Notes: a model not told the origin generated them from the sequence alone. Positions 27,459 to 38,046 are shown, numbered from the stretch's first letter. The stretch: 64,000 nt of DNA from Streptococcus vestibularis ATCC 49124 (GCF_000188295.1 NZ_GL831112.1:494010-558009); one strand, 5' to 3'. Translations and numbers: made by a program.

Positions 27459-28442
27459 ATGCGTAGTCTATTTGGTGAACTTCGTGAAGGTATTTCAGGG
27501 AAAGGAGTTAAGATTGTCTTCCCTGAGGGTAACGATGACCGTGTGGTTCGTGCTGCTGCCCGTTTGAAATTTGAAGGATTGGTGGATCCTATTATTTTGG
27601 GAGACCCAGTTGAGGTTCACAAAATCTTGAACGATCTTGGCTTTGCAGACTTTAACTATACGATTATTAATCCTGAAACCTATGAAGGTTTTGAGGAAAT
27701 GAAGGAAATATTTCTTGAAATTCGTAAGGGAAAAGCAACAGTCGAAGATGCAGAGAAATTGCTTCGTGATGTGAACTATTTCGGTGTTATGCTAGTTAAA
27801 CTTGGTTTTGCTGATGGAATGGTTTCAGGTGCCATTCACTCAACAGCGGATACGGTACGTCCTGCTCTTCAAATTATCAAAACAAAACCTGGTATTTCTC
27901 GTACATCAGGTGTCTTCCTTATGAACCGTGAAGATACCAATCATCGTTTGATGTTTGCCGACTGTGCTATCAATATTGAACCAAATTCTCAAGAATTAGC
28001 AGAAATTGCAATTAATACTGCAGAAACAGCTAAAGTTTTTGGTATTGATCCTAAAGTGGCCATGCTTAGCTTCTCAACAAAAGGTTCTGCTAAATCACCA
28101 AAAGTTGACAGGGTTGTTCAAGCAACAAATATTGCTAAAGAAATGCGTCCTGACTTGGCTATTGATGGTGAGTTGCAGTTCGATGCAGCATTTGTTCCAG
28201 CAACAGCAGCTATTAAGGCTCCAGATAGTGACGTAGCAGGACATGCTAATGTCTTTGTATTCCCTGGTTTGCAGGCTGGAAATATCGGCTATAAGATTGC
28301 TCAACGTTTGGGAATGTTTGAGGCTATCGGACCAATCTTACAAGGTCTTAATAAACCAGTAAACGATCTTTCTCGTGGTGCGAGTGCTGAAGATATTTAC
28401 AACTTAGCTATTATCACAGCTGCTCAAGCTCTTAATAATTAA
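27459..28442 (+). CDS. pta: Phosphate acetyltransferase Pta
   Basis: Pta interconverts acetyl-CoA and acetyl phosphate, the step before acetate kinase and ATP gain. It is the short single-domain form (327 residues). FPEGNDDRVVRAAARL, GAIHSTADTVRPALQII and the C-terminal NVFVFPGLQAGNIGYKIAQRL with PVNDLSRGAS are hallmark segments. A TGAGGA site precedes the ATG, 13 nt after rluD. It ends the relQ-nadK-rluD-pta run. Confidence 0.96.
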   Translation: MRSLFGELREGISGKGVKIVFPEGNDDRVVRAAARLKFEGLVDPIILGDPVEVHKILNDLGFADFNYTIINPETYEGFEEMKEIFLEIRKGKATVEDAEKLLRDVNYFGVMLVKLGFADGMVSGAIHSTADTVRPALQIIKTKPGISRTSGVFLMNREDTNHRLMFADCAINIEPNSQELAEIAINTAETAKVFGIDPKVAMLSFSTKGSAKSPKVDRVVQATNIAKEMRPDLAIDGELQFDAAFVPATAAIKAPDSDVAGHANVFVFPGLQAGNIGYKIAQRLGMFEAIGPILQGLNKPVNDLSRGASAEDIYNLAIITAAQALNN

Positions 28443-28458
28443 AAGCAATAATAAAAGA

Positions 28459-28486
28459 AAGTCTGGCTAAGTGTCTGGGCTTTTTT
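28459..28486 (+). terminator. Probable terminator after pta
   Basis: A weak stem with several G-T pairs (AGTCTGG with TCTGGGCT) is followed by TTTTTT. Placement fits; pairing is imperfect. Confidence 0.5.
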
Positions 28487-28610
28487 ATGCAACTTTTGTG
28501 ATTAAAAATTAATCAACATAAACTAAAGAAAACCCTTTATTGATAAGGAATTTCAGTAGTTTTCGTGTTTACAGATATTATCGAATTGTATAAAAGATTC
28601 TAATAATAAC

Positions 28611-28638
28611 TGTTCTTTTTGATTATTTATGCTATAAT
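28611..28638 (+). promoter_or_regulatory. Promoter of the ami operon
   Basis: TG-C-TATAAT (28630-28638) is a strong extended -10; the -35 (TGTTCT) is weak. Start of transcription near 28645 leaves a leader of about 30 nt with a TTGGAG site. Confidence 0.7.
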
Positions 28639-28674
28639 GAAGCTGTAAAAAATTTTATATTTTGGAGAAATCTT

Positions 28675-30645
28675 ATGAAAAAAAGTAAATGGTTAGCCTT
28701 AGCAGGCGCTGCCGTCCTTAGTGTTGGTATTTTGGCGGCTTGTTCATCTAAGTCTAGTACTAGTGGTACTACTTATGGTTACGTTTACAGTTCAGATCCT
28801 GAAACTTTGGATTATATTACCTCAAATACAGGACCTACAACAACCGCTGTGACAAATGGTGTTGATGGTCTTATGGAAACAGATAAATATGGTAATCTTG
28901 TACCTTCAGTGGCTGAAGATTGGTCTGTCTCTCAAGATGGTCTAACCTACACTTATAAAATCCGTAAAGGGGTTAAATGGTATACCTCTGATGGTGAAGA
29001 GTACGCTGATGTTACAGCCAAGGACTTTGTAACTGGTCTTAAGCATGCGGCAGACTCAAAAGCTGGTGCTCTCTATTTGGTTCAAGATTCTATTGCTGGT
29101 TTGTCCGACTACCTTTCAGGTGCCAATAAAGATTTCTCAAAGGTTGGTGTTAAGGCAATTGATGACCATACCTTGCAATATACACTTAAACGACCAGAGC
29201 CATACTGGAACTCTAAGACAACTTATGGTTTGCTTTTCCCAGTCAATGCAGACTTCCTTAAGACTAAAGGAAAAGATTTCGGTAAGTCAACAGACCCAAC
29301 CTCTATCCTATACAATGGTCCATTCCTTCTCAAATCTTTGACAGCTAAATCATCAATCGAGTTGACTAAGAACGAAAACTACTGGGATAAGAAGAACGTT
29401 CACTTTGATGCTATCAAATTGACCTATGATGATGGTTCTGATCCAGAATCTTTGGAACGTAGTTTCACTGATGGTGCTTATAGTATTGCTCGTGTCTACC
29501 CAATGAGCTCTAACTATGCATCTGTCGAAAAGAAATATAAAGATAATATCTTCTATACTGCAGCAGGTGCGTCAACATCAGCCATGAGTGTCAATATTGA
29601 CCGTCAAAGTTACAAATACACTGCTAAAAAGACTGATGCTGAAAAGACTTCAACGAAAAAAGCTCTTTTGAATAAAGACTTCCGTCAATCAATTAACTTT
29701 GCTATTGACCGTACGGTATATCAATCACAAGTCAACGGTAAGGATGGAGCAGCTAAAGCTATTCGAAATCTCTTTGTTCCTTCTGACTTCGTTAGTGCAG
29801 GAGATAAGACCTTTGGAGATCTTGTTACTGAAAAGATGAGTTCATATGGTGATGAGTGGTCAGGCGTCAACTTTGCTGATGGTCAAGATGGTCTCTACAA
29901 TGCAGAAAAAGCCAAAACTGAGTTTAGTAAGGCTAAAGAAGCTCTCCAAGGAGAAGGTGTTCAATTCCCAATCCACTTGGACCTTCCAGTTGACCAAAGT
30001 TCTAAACTTAATGTTTCTCAAGCGCAATCTTTGAAACAAACCATTGAAAAATCATTGGGAAGTGACAATGTGGTGATTGATATCAACCAATTGTCATCTG
30101 ATGATATGCAAAATGCAACCCTTAATGCGCCAAATGCGGCTGCAGAAGATTGGGATATTTCAAATGGTGTTGTTTGGAGTCCAGACTATCAAGACCCATC
30201 AACTTATCTTAATATCTTTAAGACAACATCAAATGAAAACACTAAGACCTTCATGGGATATGATAACCCAAATAATGCGGCAGCAGCCCAAGTAGGACTT
30301 AAAGATTATGATGCCTTGCTTGACTCAGCAGATTCTGAAACAACAGATCTCAATGTACGTTATGATCGTTATGCTCAAGCTCAAGCTTGGTTAGAAGATA
30401 GTTCACTTGTCATTCCTTTGACGGTTGGTAACGGTGCAGCTCCAGTTGTCTCACGTTTGACACCATTTACAGGTTCATATACTCAAGTGGGTGATAAGAG
30501 TTCAGGTGACTACTTCAAATATGTTAAACCACAAGAAAAAGTAGTTACTAAGAAAGAATATGAACAAAGTCGTGAAAAATGGCTTAAAGAAAAGAAAGCA
30601 TCTAACGAAAAAGCTCAAAAAGATCTTGAGAAACACGTTAAATAA
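28675..30645 (+). CDS. amiA: Oligopeptide-binding lipoprotein AmiA
   Basis: This is the substrate-binding protein of the Ami/Opp importer, which takes up peptides as food and as signals. The lipoprotein signal peptide has a basic start and the lipobox LAAC (cysteine 23), then a serine-rich linker. The rest is the large two-lobed SBP_bac_5 fold (YGYVYSSDPETLDYITSN...VPSVAEDWSVSQDGLTYTYKIRKGVKW). Its 656 residues match streptococcal AmiA. The C-terminus is lysine-rich. A hairpin separates it from amiC and may favour higher AmiA output. Confidence 0.96.
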   Translation: MKKSKWLALAGAAVLSVGILAACSSKSSTSGTTYGYVYSSDPETLDYITSNTGPTTTAVTNGVDGLMETDKYGNLVPSVAEDWSVSQDGLTYTYKIRKGVKWYTSDGEEYADVTAKDFVTGLKHAADSKAGALYLVQDSIAGLSDYLSGANKDFSKVGVKAIDDHTLQYTLKRPEPYWNSKTTYGLLFPVNADFLKTKGKDFGKSTDPTSILYNGPFLLKSLTAKSSIELTKNENYWDKKNVHFDAIKLTYDDGSDPESLERSFTDGAYSIARVYPMSSNYASVEKKYKDNIFYTAAGASTSAMSVNIDRQSYKYTAKKTDAEKTSTKKALLNKDFRQSINFAIDRTVYQSQVNGKDGAAKAIRNLFVPSDFVSAGDKTFGDLVTEKMSSYGDEWSGVNFADGQDGLYNAEKAKTEFSKAKEALQGEGVQFPIHLDLPVDQSSKLNVSQAQSLKQTIEKSLGSDNVVIDINQLSSDDMQNATLNAPNAAAEDWDISNGVVWSPDYQDPSTYLNIFKTTSNENTKTFMGYDNPNNAAAAQVGLKDYDALLDSADSETTDLNVRYDRYAQAQAWLEDSSLVIPLTVGNGAAPVVSRLTPFTGSYTQVGDKSSGDYFKYVKPQEKVVTKKEYEQSREKWLKEKKASNEKAQKDLEKHVK

Positions 30646-30654
30646 AAGGACGAT

Positions 30655-30687
30655 GGAACTTTCTCATTTGATTGGGAAAGTTCTTTT
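30655..30687 (+). terminator. Intercistronic partial terminator between amiA and amiC
   Basis: GAACTTTC (30656-30663) pairs with GAAAGTTC (30676-30683), extended by weaker pairs, followed by TTTT. With no new promoter visible before amiC it probably lets part of transcription pass, as is common after binding-protein genes. Confidence 0.65.
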
Positions 30688-30705
30688 GGAATTAAAGGAA
30701 GAGAC

Positions 30706-32199
30706 ATGAAAAAATACATTTTATTGAGAACCCTCCGTTCTCTATTGTCAATATTTGTCGTGACGGCCTTGACCTACACGATTATCTATACCATGGTGCC
30801 GAGGCGTCTGATTTTCAGACAGGACCCTAACTACAATAAGATTGCAAAAACAGCTGATTCTAAGGCAAACTATGAAAATACAATCTTTGAACGTATGGGT
30901 TACATTGATTACTATGACACCAAGGAGTTGCAGGAGAAAGCCAGCACACTTGATAAGTTGGTAACAACTAAGCCAACAAAAGCCAATAAAGCTATCTACC
31001 AAAAATATGTGGATAGTTTGGGACATGGCTGGCGTTTGCATCAGTTTAAGCAAAGTAAGCAGTTCTATGCGACACGTGATGTACCAGTGCTTGAACGTGT
31101 GTTTGAATTCTACACGCACCTCTTTGAATTTGACAATACTGGATGGGTTAAAGATAAAACGAATCCAAACTTGAAGCGTTACATCCGTATTGAAAATGAT
31201 CCAGCTATTGGTTGGTCAGTTGTTGGTTCAGGGACTAAGCACAAATATTTGCTTTACTTTAACAGTCAGTTCCCATTTGTTCACCAAAACTTTGTGAAGA
31301 TGAATCTTGGAACTTCATACCCAACTTATGCTGAGCAAGGTGTTCTTGATGTTATTACTCAAGGCCAAGGGCAAACACAAAGCTCTGAGGTTAACTTCCC
31401 TACTGGTAAGAAAATATCTTCAGTAGATATCTATTCTCGTACTTATAAATCACCTAGTCAGGCTGACGCTAGAGATCGTTCTTACTATGGTGATGATCCG
31501 TACACAGCTACCAAGAGTCGCTATCAATACCCATCAATGGTGACAAGCTCTGCCATTGCAGGTTTGATTGGTTTGGTCTTGTCTTATGCTTTGGCAATTC
31601 CATTGGGATCATACATGGCACGCTTTAAAAACACACTCTTTGATAGTGTGTCAACAGGTGTCTTGACTTTCTTGCTTTCACTACCAACCATCGCCTTGGT
31701 TTATATCATTCGTTTGATTGGTTCTGAGATTGGTCTTCCAGATTCCTTCCCTATCTTGGGTGCAGGTGACTGGCGTTCATACGTCTTGCCATCTGTTATT
31801 CTCGGTCTCTTGTCAACACCAGGTCTTGCTATTTGGATTCGTCGTTACATGATCGATTTGCAATCACAAGACTTCGTTCGTTTTGCACGTGCCAAAGGGT
31901 TATCAGAACAAGAAATTTCGAACAGGCACATTTTCAAGAATTCTATGGTTTCCTTGGTTTCAGGAATTCCAGCATCTATTGTTGGGGTTATCACAGGGGC
32001 TACCTTGACAGAAACAATCTTCGCCTACCCTGGTATGGGTAAAATGTTGATCGATTCTGTTCGTGCTTCTAATAATGCTATGGTTGTTGGTCTGGTATTT
32101 ATTTTCACAGCCCTCACCATCTTCTCATTGCTTGTGGGTGATATCCTTATGACTATTATTGACCCACGTATCAAATTGACATCTAAAGGAGGTAAGTAA
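30706..32199 (+). CDS. amiC: Oligopeptide ABC transporter permease AmiC
   Basis: AmiC is one of two channel subunits of the peptide importer. At 497 residues it has the large extracytoplasmic insert typical of streptococcal AmiC between TM1 (about 10-30) and the C-terminal five-helix permease core (from about 280). The EAA-type loop reads [32 protein letters not shown] precedes the ATG. Its stop overlaps the amiD start. Confidence 0.95.
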   Translation: MKKYILLRTLRSLLSIFVVTALTYTIIYTMVPRRLIFRQDPNYNKIAKTADSKANYENTIFERMGYIDYYDTKELQEKASTLDKLVTTKPTKANKAIYQKYVDSLGHGWRLHQFKQSKQFYATRDVPVLERVFEFYTHLFEFDNTGWVKDKTNPNLKRYIRIENDPAIGWSVVGSGTKHKYLLYFNSQFPFVHQNFVKMNLGTSYPTYAEQGVLDVITQGQGQTQSSEVNFPTGKKISSVDIYSRTYKSPSQADARDRSYYGDDPYTATKSRYQYPSMVTSSAIAGLIGLVLSYALAIPLGSYMARFKNTLFDSVSTGVLTFLLSLPTIALVYIIRLIGSEIGLPDSFPILGAGDWRSYVLPSVILGLLSTPGLAIWIRRYMIDLQSQDFVRFARAKGLSEQEISNRHIFKNSMVSLVSGIPASIVGVITGATLTETIFAYPGMGKMLIDSVRASNNAMVVGLVFIFTALTIFSLLVGDILMTIIDPRIKLTSKGGK

Positions 32200-33125
32200 T
32201 GGCTTCAATTGATAAAAGTAAGTTCCAATTTGTAAAGCGCGATGATTTTGCCTCTGAAACAATTGATGCACCGGCTTACTCATACTGGAAATCAGTGATG
32301 CGTCAATTTTTTAAAAAGAAATCAACAGTTGTCATGTTAGGTATCTTGATTGCCATTGTTTTGATGAGTTTCATCTACCCAATGTTTTCTAAATTTGACT
32401 TCAATGATGTCTCAAAAGTAAATGATTTCAGTTTGCGTTATGTACATCCAAACGCTCAATACTGGTTCGGTACTGACAGTAATGGTAAGTCTCTATTTGA
32501 CAGTGTTTGGTTCGGAGCTCGTAATTCTATCCTTATTGCTGTTATCGCTACCTTCCTTAATGTTATAATTGGTTTGATTGTTGGTGCTGTTTGGGGGATT
32601 TCTAAGACCTTCGATATGATTATGATGGAAATCTACAACATCATCTCAAATATTCCTGACCTCCTTGTGGTTATCGTCTTGACTTACTCATTGGGTTCTG
32701 GTTTCTGGAATATGATCTTTGCCATGACTGTTACAGGATGGATTGGTATTGCCTATACTATCCGTATTCAAATCATGCGTTACCGTGATTTGGAGTATAA
32801 CTTGGCTTCTCGTACTTTGGGAACACCAACTGCTAAGATTGTGGTTAAAAATATCATGCCACAACTTGTGTCAGTTATCGTAACCATGGCTAGTCAACTT
32901 TTGCCAGGATTTATCTCTTATGAGGCCTTTCTTTCATACTTTGGTTTGGGACTTCCCGTTACTACGCCTAGTCTTGGTCGTTTGATTTCAGACTATGCAC
33001 AGAACGTTACAGTCAATGCTTATCTCTTCTGGATTCCATTGACTACCTTGATCCTCGTTTCCCTTGCCCTCTTTATTGTCGGTCAAAACTTGGCGGATGC
33101 CAGCGACCCACGTACGCATAGATAG
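32199..33125 (+). CDS. amiD: Oligopeptide ABC transporter permease AmiD
   Basis: This 308-residue second permease subunit has six membrane helices. N-terminal OppC-like features include [20 protein letters not shown] and a [22 protein letters not shown] segment. The EAA loop is [22 protein letters not shown]. The start shares bases with the amiC stop behind AAAGGAGG. It forms the membrane channel with AmiC. Confidence 0.95.
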   Translation: MASIDKSKFQFVKRDDFASETIDAPAYSYWKSVMRQFFKKKSTVVMLGILIAIVLMSFIYPMFSKFDFNDVSKVNDFSLRYVHPNAQYWFGTDSNGKSLFDSVWFGARNSILIAVIATFLNVIIGLIVGAVWGISKTFDMIMMEIYNIISNIPDLLVVIVLTYSLGSGFWNMIFAMTVTGWIGIAYTIRIQIMRYRDLEYNLASRTLGTPTAKIVVKNIMPQLVSVIVTMASQLLPGFISYEAFLSYFGLGLPVTTPSLGRLISDYAQNVTVNAYLFWIPLTTLILVSLALFIVGQNLADASDPRTHR

Positions 33126-33134
33126 GAGTCCAAT

Positions 33135-34220
33135 ATGACAGAAAATAAAAATGTAATATTATCGGCTCGCGATATCGTCGTGGAGTTTGACGTTCGTGAC
33201 CGTGTTTTGACAGCTATTCGAGGAGTGTCCCTTGATTTGGTTGAAGGTGAAGTTTTAGCCTTGGTTGGTGAGTCTGGTTCAGGTAAATCAGTATTGACTA
33301 AGACTTTCACAGGGATGCTTGAAGAAAATGGTCGTGTAGCTAGCGGTTCTATTGATTATCGTGGCCAAGATTTGACCAAGCTTAAGAGTCACCAAGATTG
33401 GGCACCTATTCGTGGAGCTAAGATTGCGACTATCTTCCAAGATCCTATGACCAGTCTTGACCCAATTAAGACTATTGGTAGCCAAATTGTTGAAGTCATT
33501 GTCAAACACCAAGGAAAATCAGTCAAAGAAGCTAAAAAAATGGCTATTGATTACATGGATAAGGTTGGTATTCCTGATGCTGAAAAACGTTTCAACGAAT
33601 ATCCTTTCCAATACTCTGGTGGGATGCGTCAACGTATCGTCATCGCCATTGCCTTGGCTTGCCGTCCTGATGTCCTTATCTGTGACGAGCCAACAACTGC
33701 CCTTGATGTGACCATTCAAGCTCAAATTATTGACCTCTTGAAATCTCTCAAAGAGGAGTACGGTTTCTCAGTGATTTTCATTACCCATGACCTTGGTGTG
33801 GTAGCAAGTATTGCTGACAAGGTTGCTGTTATGTATGCTGGTGAAATCATTGAGTACGCAACTGTTGAGGAAATTTTCTATGAGCCTTGTCACCCATACA
33901 CGTGGAGCTTGCTTTCAAGCTTACCACAGTTGGCTGACGATAAGGGTGAGCTTTTCTCAATTCCAGGGACACCACCATCACTTTATACACCGGTTGTTGG
34001 AGATGCCTTTGCCTTGCGTTCAGACTATGCTATGCAAATTGACTTTGAGGAAAAAGCACCACAATTCCAAGTTTCAGATACTCACTGGGCTAAGACCTGG
34101 CTCTTACATGAGGATGCACCAAAAGTTGAAAAACCTGCGGTTATCCAAAATCTACATGAAAAAATCCGTGCTAATATGGGATTTGCACATTTAGGAGATG
34201 AGGAGGAAGGCGATGCCTAA
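33135..34220 (+). CDS. amiE: Oligopeptide ABC transporter ATPase AmiE
   Basis: AmiE is an OppD-type ATPase powering peptide uptake. Walker [13 protein letters not shown]-loop [11 protein letters not shown], signature [12 protein letters not shown], Walker [13 protein letters not shown] and the switch histidine ITHDLGVV are all intact. The C-terminal oligopeptide-transporter extension (from about 240) is present. It is 361 residues long, with GGAG before the ATG. It overlaps amiF by 8 nt. Confidence 0.96.
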   Translation: MTENKNVILSARDIVVEFDVRDRVLTAIRGVSLDLVEGEVLALVGESGSGKSVLTKTFTGMLEENGRVASGSIDYRGQDLTKLKSHQDWAPIRGAKIATIFQDPMTSLDPIKTIGSQIVEVIVKHQGKSVKEAKKMAIDYMDKVGIPDAEKRFNEYPFQYSGGMRQRIVIAIALACRPDVLICDEPTTALDVTIQAQIIDLLKSLKEEYGFSVIFITHDLGVVASIADKVAVMYAGEIIEYATVEEIFYEPCHPYTWSLLSSLPQLADDKGELFSIPGTPPSLYTPVVGDAFALRSDYAMQIDFEEKAPQFQVSDTHWAKTWLLHEDAPKVEKPAVIQNLHEKIRANMGFAHLGDEEEGDA

Positions 34221-35142
34221 GAAGTTAGTTGAGGTAAAAGATGTGGAGATTTCCTTCGGTGAAGGAAGCAAGAAATTCGTTGCTGTCCACAATGCTAATT
34301 TTTTCATCAACAAGGGTGAAACCTTTTCCCTCGTTGGTGAGTCTGGTAGTGGTAAAACCACAATCGGTCGTGCCATTATTGGTTTAAATGATACAAGTAA
34401 TGGTGAGATTATTTTTGACGGTAAGAAAATCAATGGACACTTATCTAACTCTGAGAAAAACGACCTTATCCGTCGTATCCAGATGATTTTCCAAGACCCT
34501 GCGGCTAGTTTGAATGAACGTGCAACAGTTGATTATATCTTGTCTGAGGGTTTGCATAACTTCCATCTCTATAAAGATGAGGAAGATCGTAAAGCTAAAA
34601 TCAAGGAAATCATCAAAGAAGTGGGACTTCTTGAGGAGCACTTGACACGTTACCCTCACGAATTTTCTGGGGGACAACGTCAACGTATCGGGATTGCGCG
34701 TTCCTTGGTCATGCAGCCTGACTTGGTTATCGCTGACGAACCAATCTCAGCCCTTGACGTGTCAGTCCGTGCCCAAGTCCTGAACTTGCTTAAGAAATTC
34801 CAAAAAGAGTTGGGATTGACCTATCTCTTTATCGCTCACGACTTATCAGTGGTCCGTTTCATTTCTGACCGTATCGCTGTTATCTATAAGGGGACAATTG
34901 TGGAAGTTGCTGAGACAGAAGAACTCTACAACAATCCTATCCACCCTTACACCAAGTCACTCTTGTCTGCTGTTCCTATTCCAGATCCAATCTTGGAACG
35001 TAAGAAGGTCTTGAAGGTTTATGATCCAAACCAACACGACTATTCGGTTGATAAACCAGAAATGGTGGAAGTACGTCCAGGTCACTTCGTTTGGGGTAAC
35101 AAGAAAGAAATTGAGACTTATCGTAAAGAACAAAGTAAGTAA
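34213..35142 (+). CDS. amiF: Oligopeptide ABC transporter ATPase AmiF
   Basis: AmiF is an OppF-type ATPase that pairs with AmiE. Walker [13 protein letters not shown], signature [12 protein letters not shown], Walker [13 protein letters not shown] and IAHDLSVV are present. The C-terminal oligopeptide extension includes [13 protein letters not shown] start at 34213 (MPKKL, 309 residues), 7 nt after AGGAGG. The in-frame ATG at 34198 is part of that site. It is the final gene of the operon, followed by a strong terminator. Confidence 0.95.
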   Translation: MPKKLVEVKDVEISFGEGSKKFVAVHNANFFINKGETFSLVGESGSGKTTIGRAIIGLNDTSNGEIIFDGKKINGHLSNSEKNDLIRRIQMIFQDPAASLNERATVDYILSEGLHNFHLYKDEEDRKAKIKEIIKEVGLLEEHLTRYPHEFSGGQRQRIGIARSLVMQPDLVIADEPISALDVSVRAQVLNLLKKFQKELGLTYLFIAHDLSVVRFISDRIAVIYKGTIVEVAETEELYNNPIHPYTKSLLSAVPIPDPILERKKVLKVYDPNQHDYSVDKPEMVEVRPGHFVWGNKKEIETYRKEQSK

Positions 35143-35157
35143 GTCTTTTCAATGCAA

Positions 35158-35192
35158 AAAAAATCGTGTTCCAAAAGGAACACGGTTTTTCT
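35158..35192. terminator. Bidirectional terminator after amiF
   Basis: GTGTTCC/GGAACAC with flanking A- and T-rich pairs and a 4-nt AAAA loop ends in TTTTT. It lies between the convergent amiF and the ABC-2 permease gene, so it can serve both. Confidence 0.85.
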
Positions 35193-35984
35193 TTAGTCCA
35201 AATTTAAACGCTTTGTCATGATATAATAGGTACCAAAGTAACTTGCTGCGATGAGAATGAGAGATTGAACTAGACTAAAGATATATGACGAGTTATTAAT
35301 TATAGTATTTGTTGCATTTCCGGTCAAGGATGCACCGATTCCAAAGAAGAAACCAATAAAGAATAGGATAGCCTGAATGGCAAAATAGGCGACAAATCCC
35401 ATAAGAACTTTGTTATTATTGAAGAGGTTTCCGATACTGATACAGAGGTAATAGAATAGGATACTGCCAATTGTTCCTAAAATTGTAGTAGGGATGAAGA
35501 GATAGAGAGCTCCCATTTCTTTTAAGATTTGACCGAAGTAGCTGGTAGTCAGTAGGATATCTTTCATATCAAGGTTGAAAGTGGCTATAATGCCAATTGA
35601 AGCGAGTACAACGAGAGATGAAATCGTATCTAAAATAAAAGCTGCCAAAAGTTTAGACAAGATTAATTGGTGCGCTGAAACAGGAAGCGTGTTGCTTAGG
35701 TAGCCTTCTCGTCCAAAGACGCTAGTCGCAAAGCGTTTGATAATGAGAACAATGGTTGCGATATAGATGGTTCCCCAAACAACAATGGTAGCAATCACAA
35801 TCAGTGTGAAGAAAGCCATAAACAGTAAGCTTGGTTCCTTGTGGCTGTGTTCAAAGGTGACCGTTAATTTTTGAAGCATTAAGCCCAAAGGTATGGACAG
35901 TAGGATGGCAATCCCATAGATGCCAAGATACCACTTGCGGACTGATTGTAATTCATACTTAACTAATTTCCAAAACATGCTCAT
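35193..35984 (-). CDS. ABC-2 type membrane protein of a YtrA-regulated transporter
   Basis: The 263-residue protein has six predicted membrane helices and no ATPase motif. The start MSMFWKLVKYELQSVRKWYLGIYG resembles ABC-2 permeases. It lies 5 nt after the ABC ATPase gene and should form its membrane partner. Substrate unknown; such GntR-linked transporters often respond to cell-wall antibiotics or act in resistance. That role is only inferred. Confidence 0.8.
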   Translation of the reverse strand: MSMFWKLVKYELQSVRKWYLGIYGIAILLSIPLGLMLQKLTVTFEHSHKEPSLLFMAFFTLIVIATIVVWGTIYIATIVLIIKRFATSVFGREGYLSNTLPVSAHQLILSKLLAAFILDTISSLVVLASIGIIATFNLDMKDILLTTSYFGQILKEMGALYLFIPTTILGTIGSILFYYLCISIGNLFNNNKVLMGFVAYFAIQAILFFIGFFFGIGASLTGNATNTIINNSSYIFSLVQSLILIAASYFGTYYIMTKRLNLD

Positions 35985-35989
35985 ACCTC

Positions 35990-36688
35990 CTAATTGTGGA
36001 ACATCTCTCTAAAGAGTTTGTCGATAGATTTGCCATGGGCTTGACGGATATTATCAGCATCACCCTGAAGTTCAATCTGACCATATTTTAGGAAGACAAC
36101 TTCATCTAGGACAGATTCAATATCTGCAATCAAATGGGTTGAAATAATAACAGAAGCATCTTCAGAGTACTGGTTGATGATAGTTTTAAGGATATAGTCA
36201 CGTGATGCGGGATCGACCCCACCGATAGGTTCATCAAGGAGATAGAGTTTAGCCTCACGACTCATAACCAAAATCAACTGAACTTTTTCTTTGTTACCTT
36301 TTGAAAGGTCTTTGAGGTGCAAATCAGGCTGTAGTTTTAGATCCTGCAAGAGTTGCAAGGCAAGAGGATAGCGGAAGTCAGCATAGAAATCTTGGAAGAA
36401 GTCCAAGTAGTATTGGATAGTCTTACTTTCATCCAAATAAGTTGTATCGGGTAGATATGCCACTTGAGCTTTAGTGATAGGTGATGGCTGAAATCCATTA
36501 ATAGTTACTAAACCAGAAGTTGGTTGGAGGAGGCCATTCAAAATCTTGATGAGAGTTGTTTTACCACTACCGTTTGGTCCTAAGAGACCAATGATTTTAC
36601 CAGAAGGAATGGACATGGTCACATCTCTAAGGGCTGGAATACCATTATAGGTCTTGGTGAGATTTGTTAGAGTTACAATATCAGTCAT
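35990..36688 (-). CDS. ABC transporter ATP-binding protein
   Basis: The 232-residue ATPase has Walker A GPNGSGKTTLIKIL near residues 36-49, Walker B LYLLDEPIGGVDP and the ISTHLIADIE switch. The ABC signature is LSKGNKEKVQL rather than LSGGQ, as in several YtrB/EcsA-like antibiotic and export ATPases. I start at 36688 (MTDIVTL), with AAAGGA 11 nt upstream; the longer frame to 36763 runs into the GntR gene. It acts with the ABC-2 protein downstream. Confidence 0.87.
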   Translation of the reverse strand: MTDIVTLTNLTKTYNGIPALRDVTMSIPSGKIIGLLGPNGSGKTTLIKILNGLLQPTSGLVTINGFQPSPITKAQVAYLPDTTYLDESKTIQYYLDFFQDFYADFRYPLALQLLQDLKLQPDLHLKDLSKGNKEKVQLILVMSREAKLYLLDEPIGGVDPASRDYILKTIINQYSEDASVIISTHLIADIESVLDEVVFLKYGQIELQGDADNIRQAHGKSIDKLFREMFHN

Positions 36689-36692
36689 CGGT

Positions 36693-37070
36693 CTATAAGT
36701 CCTTTCCTGTTTGTTCGATGTAGTCAGTAATGATAGCTTTGATTTCAGGTGAGCTAAAACCAATGGCTACCATCTCAGTGACAAAGTTTTTCATGAGACT
36801 TTGGGCAATCTCGTGCCGTTTTTGATCAATAAGTTTTTCATCTTCGGTAACAAAGCGGCCAGAGGTACGGGCAGAATAGACCAGCCCCTCTTTTTCAAGT
36901 TCTTGGAAGGCTCTTTGTACGGTGTTGGGATTGACCCCGGCTTCCTGAGCAAATTCCCTTACAGGTAGGAGTTGTTGTCTCATGCTCAATTCCTTGGAAG
37001 CTATCTTCAGTTTTACACGATAGGCGATTTGGAGATAGATTGGCGATTTTTCATCAAATGTCCAAGCCAT
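36693..37070 (-). CDS. GntR-family regulator (YtrA-like)
   Basis: The 125-residue protein has a winged helix at residues 10-75 (PIYLQIAYRVKLKIAS, PVREFAQEAGVNPNTVQRAFQELEKEGLVYS). A short C-terminal dimerisation helix replaces the large ligand domain, as in the YtrA subfamily. Such repressors usually control the transporter encoded downstream, here the ABC pair. A candidate operator overlaps the promoter at 37107-37128. The inducer is unknown. Confidence 0.87.
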   Translation of the reverse strand: MAWTFDEKSPIYLQIAYRVKLKIASKELSMRQQLLPVREFAQEAGVNPNTVQRAFQELEKEGLVYSARTSGRFVTEDEKLIDQKRHEIAQSLMKNFVTEMVAIGFSSPEIKAIITDYIEQTGKDL

Positions 37071-37091
37071 AAAAGACTCCTTTCTAAAAGT

Positions 37092-37128
37092 ATAATAGTA
37101 TTATTTTTGTACTACAGTAATGATACAA
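37092..37128 (-). promoter_or_regulatory. Promoter and candidate operator of the GntR-ABC operon
   Basis: On the minus strand TTACTG (37115-37120), a 17-nt spacer and TATTAT (37092-37097) form a promoter. An inverted repeat TTGTA-N12-TACAA (37107-37128) covers the -35 and could be the GntR binding site. Confidence 0.45.
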
Positions 37129-37251
37129 CTAAAACGATAAATTTGCAAGTAAAATGCTATATTTTCTCTAATTTCTTTAGCTTTTCCCTAACTTATATCC
37201 TTATTTTTGGTACAATAGGGGCAAGTATATTCGACCTGAAGGGAGATTATT

Positions 37252-38046
37252 TTGAAAATTTTAGCAACAGATATGGATGGTACTTTTTTGGACCACCTTG
37301 GTTCCTATGATAAGGCACGTTTAGATAAGCTTTTGGATGCTTGTGAAGCTAAAGATTGTGTCTTTACAGTAGCTTCTGGTCGAGCTCTCTTAGCTTTGGA
37401 AGAACTCTTTGACGGCTTTGTGGGCCGCATTGCTATTATTGCGGAAAATGGGGCCTTGGTTCAGTATAAGGGTGAAGTCTTGTTTGAGTCTAAGCTAGAA
37501 CCTAAAGATTATTTGGAAATTGCAGATACGACTTTAGCCCTGCCAACTTGCGAGGGAATTCTTTTGTCAGGACGTCGAGGAGCCTATGCACCAAACGATG
37601 CAGATCCAGCCTATCTTAAGGCCATGGAACGCTACTATGAAAATGTTATGGCAACGGACCTTGAAGCGGTCACAGATGATATTTTCAAGGTAACTGCTAA
37701 GTTCCAAGGGGATACCATTATGGACCGTGGTGACTACCTCAACACAATCTTTGAGGATATGACAGCAGTGACAACTGGCTTTGATTCCATGGATATCATT
37801 CTTAAAGGTGTGGACAAGGGCTTTGGTCTCTACCATCTTTGTCAAAAGTTGGGATGCCAGGCTTCAGATGTCGTTGCTTTTGGCGATAATCTCAATGATA
37901 TGGAGATGCTGACCTTTGCAGGGCATGCGGTTGCTACGGAAAATGCGCGTGATGAGATTAAGGAAGTAGCAGATGAGGTGATTGGTCACCATAAAGATGG
38001 TGCAGTCTTTGACTACATGGAAGGATTGGTAGGTTCAGATGTCTGA
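37252..38046 (+). CDS. Cof-type HAD phosphatase
   Basis: The 264-residue protein is a HAD hydrolase of the Cof subfamily. Motif I DMDGTF is at residues 7-12; the C-terminal motif reads GDNLNDMEML, with the cap domain between. It dephosphorylates sugar phosphates or flavin-related compounds; the substrate is not predictable. Translation probably starts at TTG (37252), 7 nt after GGGAG, because no ATG gives a complete motif I. A TACAAT -10 lies at 37211-37216. It overlaps the next HAD gene by 8 nt. Confidence 0.85.
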   Translation: MKILATDMDGTFLDHLGSYDKARLDKLLDACEAKDCVFTVASGRALLALEELFDGFVGRIAIIAENGALVQYKGEVLFESKLEPKDYLEIADTTLALPTCEGILLSGRRGAYAPNDADPAYLKAMERYYENVMATDLEAVTDDIFKVTAKFQGDTIMDRGDYLNTIFEDMTAVTTGFDSMDIILKGVDKGFGLYHLCQKLGCQASDVVAFGDNLNDMEMLTFAGHAVATENARDEIKEVADEVIGHHKDGAVFDYMEGLVGSDV

